Assembly: GCA_965247965.1 (NCBI GenBank)
Contig: OZ252053.1
Span: 1,550,001 to 1,614,000 of the forward strand
DNA from: UBA7328 sp965247965
GTDB taxonomy: Bacteria; Bacteroidota; Bacteroidia; Chitinophagales; Saprospiraceae
Direction: 5' to 3'
DNA: 64,000 bases
The notes under the pieces were generated by a model. The model was given only the letters and a program-made list of their open reading frames with translations, did no database searches and had not been told where the DNA came from. Position 1 is the stretch's first letter. Every line of letters starts with the position of its first letter. The position numbers were made by a program, and so were the translations under genes. Below are positions 28,017-36,786 of the stretch, one piece after another.

Positions 28017-28793
28017 ATGGCAAGTGATTCTCAACTATCGTCTTTAAAAGGCAAAACCGTCCTGATCACAGGTGGCAGCCGCGGTATCGGTAGATGCATT
28101 TCAGAGCTATTCGCTGAAAACGGTGCACGTGTCTTTGTTGTGTATCGCGTAAATGCGGACAAAGCACGCCAGTGCGTAAAAGCGCTGAAAGACAAGGGAC
28201 ACCGCAGTTTTAGAGTCGACATCACCAAGGCGAATCAGGTGACCAGTCTTTTTGAAAAATTAAGTGAAAATAAGGTGGTCGTAGATTTTCTGATCAACAA
28301 TGCCGGAATCGGTTACCATCATCCTATTGAAAAAGTAAGCTATGCCCAATGGCAAAAAGGCTGGAACGACATCATCGGCACCAATCTCATAGCACCGGCC
28401 AACCTGTGCTATCACGCCGCCCAACATATGATAGGGAATGGAGGTGGCAAGATCATTAATAATTCGTCTCGAGGCGCTTTCAGAGGCGAACCGCTCATGC
28501 CTGCCTATGGTGCGAGCAAAGCGGGATTAAATGCCATGACTCAATCCCTTGCATATCAGCTCGCGCCGCACAATATATTCGTAGGAGCCATTGCCCCAGG
28601 ATTTGTTCAGACAGATATGACTGAAGAGAGATTAAAAGGACAGGCTGGCCGCAAAATAGCAGCTCAAAGTCCCATGAACAGGGTTGCAACACCAGAAGAG
28701 ATTGCCGAAGCGACTTACCTTATGGCTTTGGGAAATATATGGATGACCGGAGCGATCATCGATGTGAATGGGGCTTCGTATTTGAGGACATGA
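28017..28793 (+). CDS. Short-chain dehydrogenase/reductase (SDR)
   Basis: This cytoplasmic classical SDR has TGGSRGIGR near residue 18 (NAD(P) binding), NNAG near 93, a Ser at NNSSRGAF and YGASK with the catalytic Tyr/Lys near 160. The C-terminus ends MTGAIIDVNGASYL. I use ATG 28017 (MASDSQ) because the upstream extension is IS end and leader DNA. Substrate is unknown. It resembles 3-oxoacyl-ACP-reductase or sugar dehydrogenase types. The IS insertion 80 bp upstream may have displaced its promoter. Confidence 0.9.
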   Translation: MASDSQLSSLKGKTVLITGGSRGIGRCISELFAENGARVFVVYRVNADKARQCVKALKDKGHRSFRVDITKANQVTSLFEKLSENKVVVDFLINNAGIGYHHPIEKVSYAQWQKGWNDIIGTNLIAPANLCYHAAQHMIGNGGGKIINNSSRGAFRGEPLMPAYGASKAGLNAMTQSLAYQLAPHNIFVGAIAPGFVQTDMTEERLKGQAGRKIAAQSPMNRVATPEEIAEATYLMALGNIWMTGAIIDVNGASYLRT

Positions 28794-28854
28794 TGGAAGT
28801 GCAGCTAGAATTTATCGGATGTAATTAATTTTTAGTCATAATCCCGAGACTATC

Positions 28855-29560
28855 GCATTGGCATCAACCTTAATTTAACACATATTATCTTTCAAGATAT
28901 GTATTTTTTCCTTTTTTGTTCTGGTAAGTACCATAGTAGCCTATGAATTTGAGCAAGAATTGTTCTGAAATATTTTTTGTTTGAATAAGTGAGTTATAGC
29001 GCAATAGGAGTTGAGCAATTTTGTATAGGCTTACATTTGGCACATTATTTTTGGTTCGAAACAAGTATTTCAATGGTGTGAATATCAGATTATGACACAA
29101 GCTTATCCAACCGAGCATCAGTAGCAGAAGAATATAAGGTTTGGCCGTGTTATTGTATTTTTTGCCTGTAAACAGCTTTTGAAGATTCATATGAGATTTC
29201 CAACATTTGAATATACATTCTATACGCCATCTTAATGCATATACCAGGAGCACTTGATGTGGTTGAAGTACTTTATCATCGACATTGGTTATCAAGATGG
29301 CATAGTTTAGCATTTCGTAATATTGCTCCGAGTGATTCGATTTTGAGTGTCTGTTATTTTTTGCTTTTTCCACCCTTTTCTCAGCAACTTCTTTGGGAGT
29401 TTTAAGACCTATTAATCGTACTGGGACTTGCTTGGCTGATATCTTAACTTGCCAATCTACCCAATCGGCACCGTTTCTGAATGCATCATTAAGGCACCTC
29501 AGCAAATTTATCTTAACTCCTTGATTATCAAACACATCTATGTTACTTCGAAGTCTTGAA
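28855..29560 (-). mobile_element. C-terminal half of the 437-aa-transposase IS
   Basis: It starts with the terminal repeat GCATTGGCATCAACC and matches 12751 onwards. It encodes the transposase from about residue 222 (RSNIDVFDNQG) to the end and is then cut by another IS at 29561. The other half is absent, which shows a deletion beyond the tandem IS pair. Confidence 0.9.
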
Positions 29561-30882
29561 CATACTACTGGACATTGGGGTTAAAATAATACAATGTCTT
29601 GAAATAAAGTAGGTTATATATTATAATAAAGTGGAATATATCATTATTGTTTGTAAAACAAACAATTAACAACAATGACAATTCCACTCGTAAGCGAAAT
29701 AAAACCATTTTTCTCAGGTTTTGAAGAACATGTAATAAAAAATTTTCTCACAACAGCCCAAGGTATATTATCAGCCAGGACGACGAATTTGAACATTGTA
29801 AAGGATAAGCTCCCTGGAATACTCGAAAACCAACAAAACACCAAACCTGATTCGAATTATAAGAGGTTGATCCGTTTTTTCAATATGGATGATGCTGACA
29901 AGCAGGCATTGATTGAAGCTATATTATGTTTTAGTTTTTATTTGTTGAGACTCAAAGCGAAGAACATCAAATATTTGGCACTAGATGGTACGAGCTGGGA
30001 GAATGGCAACAAGAATATTCACTTATTAACATTGAGTGTAGTGGTCAATGGAGTAAGTATTCCAATATGGTGGGAAGACTTAGACAAGAAGGGTATGAGT
30101 AATTTTAATGAAAGACGAAAGGTGATAGACAAAGCCTGTAAATTATATAATCTGAAAGGTTTGATACTACTAGCAGATCGGGAGTACATCGGAGAAAGAT
30201 GGTTTAAATATCTGGTAGACAAGGGGTTAGAGTTTGTAATTTAGGTTAAAAAAGGGAATTTATAAAGGGTATGTGGACAACCAAAGGGGAAAGGATAAGA
30301 CATTTTATAAACACCAACATCTTCGATACATTGGTATTGAACGTGAAGCATTGAAAAAACGGTATCAAATCTGTGGAGTGTCTAAACAAATTGAAATCCT
30401 TGGAAAAAAATTTTCTTTTGTGATTTTTAAAAACCCCAAAAGTTCAGCCAACGAACCTCTGTTTTATTTCATATCTACATTGAAAGACAAAAGAAAAATA
30501 GTAAAGCTTTACCCTATTCGTTGGACTATTGAAACTTGCTTCAAACACTTAAAATCAAATGGTTTCAATTTAGAAGCTCTTAATTTTAAAGACTCTGGAA
30601 AAATAGAATTGACAATGGGTATTGTAGTATTTATCTATGCCTTATGTATTGAACAGGGTCTAACCCAACTCAAGCACAAAAAGAAGAGTGATTGGAAGAA
30701 ATATAAAAACGGATCGATCAACTTAGTCGTTTCCAAATTTAAAAAAGGACTATCCTTTTTAGAAATCAAATTCAACAACCTTAGAAATTTCATATGCTTT
30801 CTTTCTCATTCCATTCGTTCTATCCCCAAACCCTCTTGGCTATTCTTTGAACCACAATTTATAGCTCATGTCCAGTAGTATG
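29561..30882 (+). mobile_element. IS4-like IS (400-aa transposase), tandem copy 1
   Basis: The tips are CATACTACTGGACAT and its complement. GTCTTGAA occurs on both sides (29553-29560, 30883-30890). It is one base longer than copy 2. Confidence 0.9.
29675..30878 (+). pseudogene. IS4-like transposase, 1-bp insertion
   Basis: The protein is identical to the 400-residue copy downstream until residue 189 (EFVI). There one extra T at about 30241 gives a premature stop. The remaining sequence continues in another frame to 30878. The catalytic Asp residues (YLALDGTSW, LLADREYIG) are upstream of the break, while the Glu (RWTIETCFKHLK) is downstream, so the product cannot be active. Confidence 0.9.
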
Positions 30883-30890
30883 GTCTTGAA

Positions 30891-32211
30891 CATACTACTG
30901 GACATTGGGGTTAAAATAATACAATGTCTTGAAATAAAGTAGGTTATATATTATAATAAAGTGGAATATATCATTATTGTTTGTAAAACAAACAATTAAC
31001 AACAATGACAATTCCACTCGTAAGCGAAATAAAACCATTTTTCTCAGGTTTTGAAGAACATGTAATAAAAAATTTTCTCACAACAGCCCAAGGTATATTA
31101 TCAGCCAGGACGACGAATTTGAACATTGTAAAGGATAAGCTCCCTGGAATACTCGAAAACCAACAAAACACCAAACCTGATTCGAATTATAAGAGGTTGA
31201 TCCGTTTTTTCAATATGGATGATGCTGACAAGCAGGCATTGATTGAAGCTATATTATGTTTTAGTTTTTATTTGTTGAGACTCAAAGCGAAGAACATCAA
31301 ATATTTGGCACTAGATGGTACGAGCTGGGAGAATGGCAACAAGAATATTCACTTATTAACATTGAGTGTAGTGGTCAATGGAGTAAGTATTCCAATATGG
31401 TGGGAAGACTTAGACAAGAAGGGTATGAGTAATTTTAATGAAAGACGAAAGGTGATAGACAAAGCCTGTAAATTATATAATCTGAAAGGTTTGATACTAC
31501 TAGCAGATCGGGAGTACATCGGAGAAAGATGGTTTAAATATCTGGTAGACAAGGGGTTAGAGTTTGTAATTAGGTTAAAAAAGGGAATTTATAAAGGGTA
31601 TGTGGACAACCAAAGGGGAAAGGATAAGACATTTTATAAACACCAACATCTTCGATACATTGGTATTGAACGTGAAGCATTGAAAAAACGGTATCAAATC
31701 TGTGGAGTGTCTAAACAAATTGAAATCCTTGGAAAAAAATTTTCTTTTGTGATTTTTAAAAACCCCAAAAGTTCAGCCAACGAACCTCTGTTTTATTTCA
31801 TATCTACATTGAAAGACAAAAGAAAAATAGTAAAGCTTTACCCTATTCGTTGGACTATTGAAACTTGCTTCAAACACTTAAAATCAAATGGTTTCAATTT
31901 AGAAGCTCTTAATTTTAAAGACTCTGGAAAAATAGAATTGACAATGGGTATTGTAGTATTTATCTATGCCTTATGTATTGAACAGGGTCTAACCCAACTC
32001 AAGCACAAAAAGAAGAGTGATTGGAAGAAATATAAAAACGGATCGATCAACTTAGTCGTTTCCAAATTTAAAAAAGGACTATCCTTTTTAGAAATCAAAT
32101 TCAACAACCTTAGAAATTTCATATGCTTTCTTTCTCATTCCATTCGTTCTATCCCCAAACCCTCTTGGCTATTCTTTGAACCACAATTTATAGCTCATGT
32201 CCAGTAGTATG
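30891..32211 (+). mobile_element. IS4-like IS (400-aa transposase), tandem copy 2
   Basis: It has the same tips as copy 1 and follows it after the 8-bp GTCTTGAA. The right flank (ATTTGTAAT) does not match, so DNA was lost on that side. The element is 1321 bp. A 5' relic is at 36469-36786. Confidence 0.9.
31005..32207 (+). CDS. IS4-family transposase
   Basis: This 400-residue DDE transposase starts at ATG 31005 (MTIPLVSEIKPFF). The motifs are IKYLALDGTSWENG, LILLADREYIGERW and YPIRWTIETCFKHLKSNGFN (Y-R-E-K). The frame is intact. It could act in trans on copy 1, which shares its ends. Confidence 0.9.
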   Translation: MTIPLVSEIKPFFSGFEEHVIKNFLTTAQGILSARTTNLNIVKDKLPGILENQQNTKPDSNYKRLIRFFNMDDADKQALIEAILCFSFYLLRLKAKNIKYLALDGTSWENGNKNIHLLTLSVVVNGVSIPIWWEDLDKKGMSNFNERRKVIDKACKLYNLKGLILLADREYIGERWFKYLVDKGLEFVIRLKKGIYKGYVDNQRGKDKTFYKHQHLRYIGIEREALKKRYQICGVSKQIEILGKKFSFVIFKNPKSSANEPLFYFISTLKDKRKIVKLYPIRWTIETCFKHLKSNGFNLEALNFKDSGKIELTMGIVVFIYALCIEQGLTQLKHKKKSDWKKYKNGSINLVVSKFKKGLSFLEIKFNNLRNFICFLSHSIRSIPKPSWLFFEPQFIAHVQ

Positions 32212-32260
32212 ATTTGTAATAAGAGTATGCTCTGAATTTTCAACCAAAAAAGTTAAAACT

Positions 32261-33187
32261 ATGAAGATCATTAATATCCTGCTTTTGGTCATATCCACTA
32301 CTCTCTTACTGTCACAAAGTGTTGAAAAAATGCCATTCGCTTGTGACAATCTACCCTATTCCGAAAAAAACGTAGTTGCTGTTACTGATTTTGATAATGC
32401 TGCATCAGGTTCCTGGCGGGTCGGCCAGGGCATGTCTGATATGCTAACAAACGCCCTGGTTGAATCAGGCTGTTTTCGCGTCGTCGAGAGAGATAGGCTC
32501 TCAAGTGTTCTAGGTGAACAGGATCTTGGTAACTCGGGAAGGGTCAATCCGGCTACAGCCGCACAAATTGGTAATTTAACCGGTGCTCAGCTTTTGGTCA
32601 TGGGCAGTATTACCGAATTTGAAGAAAAGGTGAGCGGAGGTGCGATTGGCGGGTTCTCTAGAAAAATAGGTATTGGTGGTGTTGGTAAAACAAAGGCTCA
32701 TATCGGCATGGTGGTTCAAATAGTGAGTGCCAATACCGGAGAAATCCTCATGTCAAAATCTATTAATCATAAAAGAACCAAGGTAGGCGCCATAGGTGGT
32801 ACGTCTGTCCTGGGTGTTACAGCAGGAGCTCTTTTTTTCAAAAGCAAGGCGATGGAGGAGGTTGTAGAAGAAGCCATAATAGAGGCTGCAGGAATTATCG
32901 TAGCTCAACGCAATTCTCTGCCGCCGCCATCAACTATTTCTGCTTCTTTGTTTGTCATTCAGATCTCAAATGTGGATTTTAAAGGGTATAACAATGTGCG
33001 AAAGATGCTCGAAGGGTTGAATAATGTAGCAGTAGTCTCCAAATCGTTCAAGGATCGCCTCGCTATCTATAATCTGGAACTGGGTATCGATGCGGAAACT
33101 CTCGCCGACAAATTAATGACTAATGGCGGAATATCACTTGAAATAACAGGTTTCGACGAAACACGTATAGAAGCTAACGCCAATTGA
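32261..33187 (+). CDS. CsgG/HfaB-family protein
   Basis: This 308-residue secreted protein has a signal peptide (MKIINILLLVISTTLLLSQ). The CsgG-like core follows: NVVAVTDFDNAASGSWRVG, MSDMLTNALVESGCFRVVERD, a GAQLLVMGSITEF strand and ANTGEILMSKS. The C-terminal part (about 225-308) resembles a small alpha/beta domain. CsgG members form outer-membrane export channels or sense surface attachment; the substrate is unknown. The IS end lies only ~50 bp upstream, so the original promoter may be lost. Confidence 0.82.
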   Translation: MKIINILLLVISTTLLLSQSVEKMPFACDNLPYSEKNVVAVTDFDNAASGSWRVGQGMSDMLTNALVESGCFRVVERDRLSSVLGEQDLGNSGRVNPATAAQIGNLTGAQLLVMGSITEFEEKVSGGAIGGFSRKIGIGGVGKTKAHIGMVVQIVSANTGEILMSKSINHKRTKVGAIGGTSVLGVTAGALFFKSKAMEEVVEEAIIEAAGIIVAQRNSLPPPSTISASLFVIQISNVDFKGYNNVRKMLEGLNNVAVVSKSFKDRLAIYNLELGIDAETLADKLMTNGGISLEITGFDETRIEANAN

Positions 33188-33221
33188 GGTTGTCGATTAT
33201 TCTCTTCTTTTCTATCCGGAA

Positions 33222-34343
33222 TTAGTCTTGCCATTCGGCTATAAAAAGATTGGTATTACGCGTATCTCCATTGTTGCGATTGGAAGAAAAAGCAAGGTAT
33301 TTTCCATTGTGCGAAAACATTGGGAAGGAGTCAAATGTCTCATCAAAAGTGACCTGCTCCAATCCCGAACCATCGAGATCGATCATGAAAAGATTAAATG
33401 GAAAACCTCTCTTGCTTTTGTGATTGGATGAGAAAATAACCTTCTCGCCTGAAGGATGAAAATAAGGCGCCCAATTGGCATTGCCGAGCGACGTGATCTG
33501 CTGCATCTCGCTGCCATCAACATTGCAAAGAAAAAGTTCCATTTGCGTAGGCTGTACCAATCCTTCTGACAATAATCCTTTATACGTATCTGCTTCATCA
33601 CCTTCTTCCGGCCTAGACGCGCGAAAGATAAGTTTTGTCCCATCAGGAGAAAAGAAGGCCCCTCCATCGTAGCCCAATTCATCAGTAACTTGCCTTACAT
33701 CGCTACCATCTATATTCATTGTGTACAACTCCAGATCCCCCGATCGCATAGAAGTAAAGACAATTAGATCACCTTTTGGCGACACCGTTGCTTCGGCATC
33801 GTATCCTGGAACATTAGTTAATTGATCGACCAAATTTCCATCTGTATCGGCCGCAAAAATGTCGTAGTCCGCATAAATCGGCCAGACGTATTTTCCATCT
33901 GCTCTGCGCTCAGGCACAGGCGGACAATCTGCATTTTTATGGTGAGTAGAGGCGTAGACAATTTTATCGTTGCCGGGAAGAAAATAGCTGCAGGTCGTTC
34001 GCCCCTTTCCTGTGCTTATCAATTTTGGATTCTTGTCCAGTTCATACGTCTTTTTCAGGTCGTATAAAAAGATTCGATCACACGGCGCCTTCCACTCCTC
34101 ATTGGTCATTTGAAAAATTAGTTTCGTATTGTCAAAACTCCAATAGGCTTCGGCGTTATCTCCTCCGAAAGTCAGCTGGCGCATAGACTCGAAATGTTGC
34201 TCTTGGGGATAGATCAATGAATTGGAAATTTGCCCAATAATCGTTGATCGCTCATAACCCGATTTCAATGGGATAGGCTTATCGGGCTTGCATGCCATGA
34301 ATACGACAAAGAACAGCAGATGTAAAAAGTGATTACGGTGCAT
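33222..34343 (-). CDS. PD40/TolB-like beta-propeller lipoprotein
   Basis: It starts at ATG 34343 with a lipobox (FFVVFMAC, Cys 18). The remaining ~350 residues contain repeated WD40-like (PD40) units: VSPKGDLIVFTSMRSGDLEL, FSPDGTKLIFRASRPEEGDE, HPSGEKVIFSSNHKSKRG, FSHNGKYLAFSSNRNNGDT. It probably forms a six-bladed propeller at the cell surface or in the periplasm. Function is unknown beyond protein or ligand binding. It is convergent with the CsgG-like gene. Confidence 0.85.
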   Translation of the reverse strand: MHRNHFLHLLFFVVFMACKPDKPIPLKSGYERSTIIGQISNSLIYPQEQHFESMRQLTFGGDNAEAYWSFDNTKLIFQMTNEEWKAPCDRIFLYDLKKTYELDKNPKLISTGKGRTTCSYFLPGNDKIVYASTHHKNADCPPVPERRADGKYVWPIYADYDIFAADTDGNLVDQLTNVPGYDAEATVSPKGDLIVFTSMRSGDLELYTMNIDGSDVRQVTDELGYDGGAFFSPDGTKLIFRASRPEEGDEADTYKGLLSEGLVQPTQMELFLCNVDGSEMQQITSLGNANWAPYFHPSGEKVIFSSNHKSKRGFPFNLFMIDLDGSGLEQVTFDETFDSFPMFSHNGKYLAFSSNRNNGDTRNTNLFIAEWQD

Positions 34344-34496
34344 TAGTTTACTTTTGTAGAATGCAAATTTAAAATCTATGTGATAACCTGTTAGGTTTTC
34401 ATGGTGAAGCCTTCAAACGTTACTAATTTTTGCAGATTCACTTTTAATGGCAACCTAACAGGTTTTCGTGCCGTTTTAAACGAACAAATCAATCGA

Positions 34497-35768
34497 ATGA
34501 AAATAAGCACTAAATACTACAACATTCTGAATGCATTTGGATGCGTGGTACTCCTTCTGATTACCGGGTGCAAAACACAGCAACATGCAGCTACCAGTTC
34601 TTCCTTCAGCTACGGCCTGCTGGAAAAAGATATCGAATATCTCGCATCTGACGAACTAGCAGGAAGGCAGATCGGCGAACCGGGAGAACTCCTGGCGGCT
34701 CAATTTATTGCCAGCCGCATGGAGGCACTAGGTTTAGAACCAATGGGTACTGATGGTTTTTTCCAGGAATTTTCGGTAAAAGATAAAAGCAATCCACACA
34801 AAGTGAATTTCACTGAAGGCGAAGAAGGACAGATCACAGGTCGAAATGTGATTGGCCTATTGGACAACAAAGCCACTAATACTGTTGTTATTGGCGCACA
34901 TTTCGATCATTTGGGTTTAGGTGGTTTTGGTTCTCTCCATCCCGAAGAAGGCTTTATTCACAACGGAGCAGATGATAATGCGAGCGGTGTTGCAGGGATG
35001 TTGTGGCTGGCAGAAAAGCTCAAAAATACCTACAAACAAAACAACTATGTATTCATCGCATTTTCGGGTGAGGAGTATGGCCTGTGGGGATCAAATTATT
35101 TTACCAAAAATCCAACCATAGACCTCAAAAAAGTCAACTACATGCTCAATTTTGATATGATAGGCAGACTAAAAGAAGAACATAAACTGGCGGTCAACGG
35201 TGTAGGCACGTCGCCATCCTGGATTTCCGCTATTGAAAAGATCAGCTCTGCAAATCTTGAAATTGTGACCAGTCCGGGCGGCATAGGCGCCTCAGATCAT
35301 ACTTCTTTTTATTTACAGGAAATACCCGTTCTCCATTTTTTTACAGGCCAACACGAAGACTATCACAAGCCCAGCGACGACGAACATCTCATCAATTACA
35401 ACGGAATAAATCTAACGCTTCAATTCGTGCTCGACTTAATTGAAGAATTGGAAAAGGTTGGAAGATTAGAATATACCGAAACCAAAGATGCCGATCAAAG
35501 ATCAAGGGCTACTTTTAATGTCACTTTGGGAGTAATGCCCGACTACCTGTACGATGGCGAAGGCATGCGGATCGATGGCGTACGTAGCGACCGCCCGGCC
35601 CAAAAAGCAGGGATTATAAAAGGTGATGTAGTGATCAAAATGGGTGATCTGGAGATCAAGGATATGGAAGCTTACATGCAAGCGCTTTCGCATTTTCAGC
35701 CAGGGGTTAAAGTGGTGGTTGTGGTTAGGCGAGGTGATGAAATTGTTGAAGCGGAGGTTGAGTTTTAG
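34497..35768 (+). CDS. M28 family zinc peptidase with PDZ domain
   Basis: I use ATG 34497, which gives a lipoprotein signal (VVLLLITGC). The M28 zinc ligands are visible: GAHFDHLG, GADDNASGVAG, FSGEEYGLWGS, NFDMIGR and ...DYHKPSDDEHL. A PDZ domain covers the C-terminal ~90 residues (RSDRPAQKAGIIKGDVVIKMGDLEI). It is probably an outer-membrane-anchored aminopeptidase. The upstream AACCTGTTAGGTTTT and its complement (about 34386-34465) form an inverted repeat. Confidence 0.9.
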   Translation: MKISTKYYNILNAFGCVVLLLITGCKTQQHAATSSSFSYGLLEKDIEYLASDELAGRQIGEPGELLAAQFIASRMEALGLEPMGTDGFFQEFSVKDKSNPHKVNFTEGEEGQITGRNVIGLLDNKATNTVVIGAHFDHLGLGGFGSLHPEEGFIHNGADDNASGVAGMLWLAEKLKNTYKQNNYVFIAFSGEEYGLWGSNYFTKNPTIDLKKVNYMLNFDMIGRLKEEHKLAVNGVGTSPSWISAIEKISSANLEIVTSPGGIGASDHTSFYLQEIPVLHFFTGQHEDYHKPSDDEHLINYNGINLTLQFVLDLIEELEKVGRLEYTETKDADQRSRATFNVTLGVMPDYLYDGEGMRIDGVRSDRPAQKAGIIKGDVVIKMGDLEIKDMEAYMQALSHFQPGVKVVVVVRRGDEIVEAEVEF

Positions 35769-35863
35769 GGGAACACGGTTGACGGCGGACGGCCAACGGT
35801 CGACGGCTGCGATAGGTTGCTAAGAAGAATTCTGAAAGACGCTGAAATTAAAACGGATAAAAG

Positions 35864-36253
35864 ATGAGACCAGAAATCACTATGAGCATAATGAAAGAAG
35901 ATGTAGGTTATAGTGCTTACGCGATGGTAGACAACAACCCTATTAATACCTACGCTGATACCTGGAGTGAACTGGAGGACATGATCATTGAAACTGTGAA
36001 CCTTACATTCGAAGAGGAGGGATTTACCTATACCATTGATGAGATCAAGCTCACTTATGATCTCGAAAGCTTCTTTTCGTTCTACCGGGTGATCAATGCC
36101 AAAGCCCTTTCCGAACGAATAGGCATGAACCAAAGCCTCCTGGCGCAGTACATTAAAGGAATTAAAAAACCATTAGCAAAACAAACCAAACGCATTCTGG
36201 AAGGTGTACAGCAAATCGGTAGAGAACTTTCGGAAGTTCAGTTTTTGCTGTGA
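35864..36253 (+). CDS. HicB-like protein with XRE helix-turn-helix
   Basis: The N-terminal ~70 residues match a degraded HicB (RNase H-like) fold (DVGYSAYAMVDNNPINTYADTWSELEDMIIE). The C-terminal part (AKALSERIGMNQSLLAQYIKGIKKPLAKQTKRI) is a helix-turn-helix. HicB proteins neutralise HicA toxins and repress their operon. No HicA is encoded nearby, so it is an orphan regulator or a solitary antitoxin. A strong hairpin terminator follows. Confidence 0.8.
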   Translation: MRPEITMSIMKEDVGYSAYAMVDNNPINTYADTWSELEDMIIETVNLTFEEEGFTYTIDEIKLTYDLESFFSFYRVINAKALSERIGMNQSLLAQYIKGIKKPLAKQTKRILEGVQQIGRELSEVQFLL

Positions 36254-36283
36254 GCAACGCACGGGTTGAATAGGATTTCGATA

Positions 36284-36316
36284 AAAGTTGACAACTTTTT
36301 GAAAGTTGTCAACTTT
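36284..36316. terminator. Bidirectional terminator
   Basis: AAAGTTGACAACTTT and its perfect complement are separated by 3 nt, with T-rich flanks. It lies between the HicB-like gene and the convergent T9SS-domain remnant. Confidence 0.8.
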
Positions 36317-36334
36317 CGTACATTCAGCAACAGC

Positions 36335-36468
36335 CTATTCCACCACAATCTTCATCAAACGCGAAATCTTACCGCTCTGACTATCCCTCGCCTGAGCGAA
36401 ATAAATGCCCTCTGAATGTTGTGAAAAATCGAGTTTTACATATCCCATATTTTCTACGGAGTAACTTC
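36335..36468 (-). pseudogene. Type IX secretion C-terminal domain remnant
   Basis: The minus-strand frame reads YGSYSVENMGYVKLDFSQHS then EGIYFAQARDSQSGKISRLM and ends KIVVE-stop at 36335. This is the classic type A C-terminal sorting domain. All upstream sequence has been removed by the IS relic at 36469. It shows the host has a type IX secretion system. Confidence 0.8.
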
Positions 36469-36786
36469 CATACTACTGGACATTGGGGTTAAAATAATAC
36501 AATGTCTTGAAATAAAGTAGGTTATATATTATCAATAGTCCGTGAAGGAAATATTTCATAACTCGTTGATACTCAATCTTAGAATTATGGATAAATTATT
36601 AAAACTAAAGTATCGTCTGAACCGAAACTTGCATTTTAATAGGATTGCCAAATAAGCAGGCCATAAATACTTGATAATCAGCGTTATAGAAAATCTTGAA
36701 TTTAAGATACTGCTGTTAACACTTCGAATTTGGCCGAAATCCTTCACGAACTATTGTATTATAATAAAGTGGAATATATCATTATT
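36469..36786 (+). mobile_element. Left-end relic of the 400-aa-transposase IS
   Basis: It begins CATACTACTGGACATTGGGG, identical to 29561. It continues through 36532, is interrupted by a MITE, resumes at 36763 and ends at 36786, where IS1182 starts. No coding part is left. Confidence 0.88.
36533..36756. mobile_element. 224-bp MITE with CAATAGTYCGTGAAGGA termini
   Basis: The terminal repeats CAATAGTCCGTGAAGGA and CAATAGTTCGTGAAGGA (complement) are flanked by a 6-bp duplication, TATTAT. Removing it and one repeat restores the IS end. No gene inside. A partial copy lies at 17009-17073. Confidence 0.88.
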
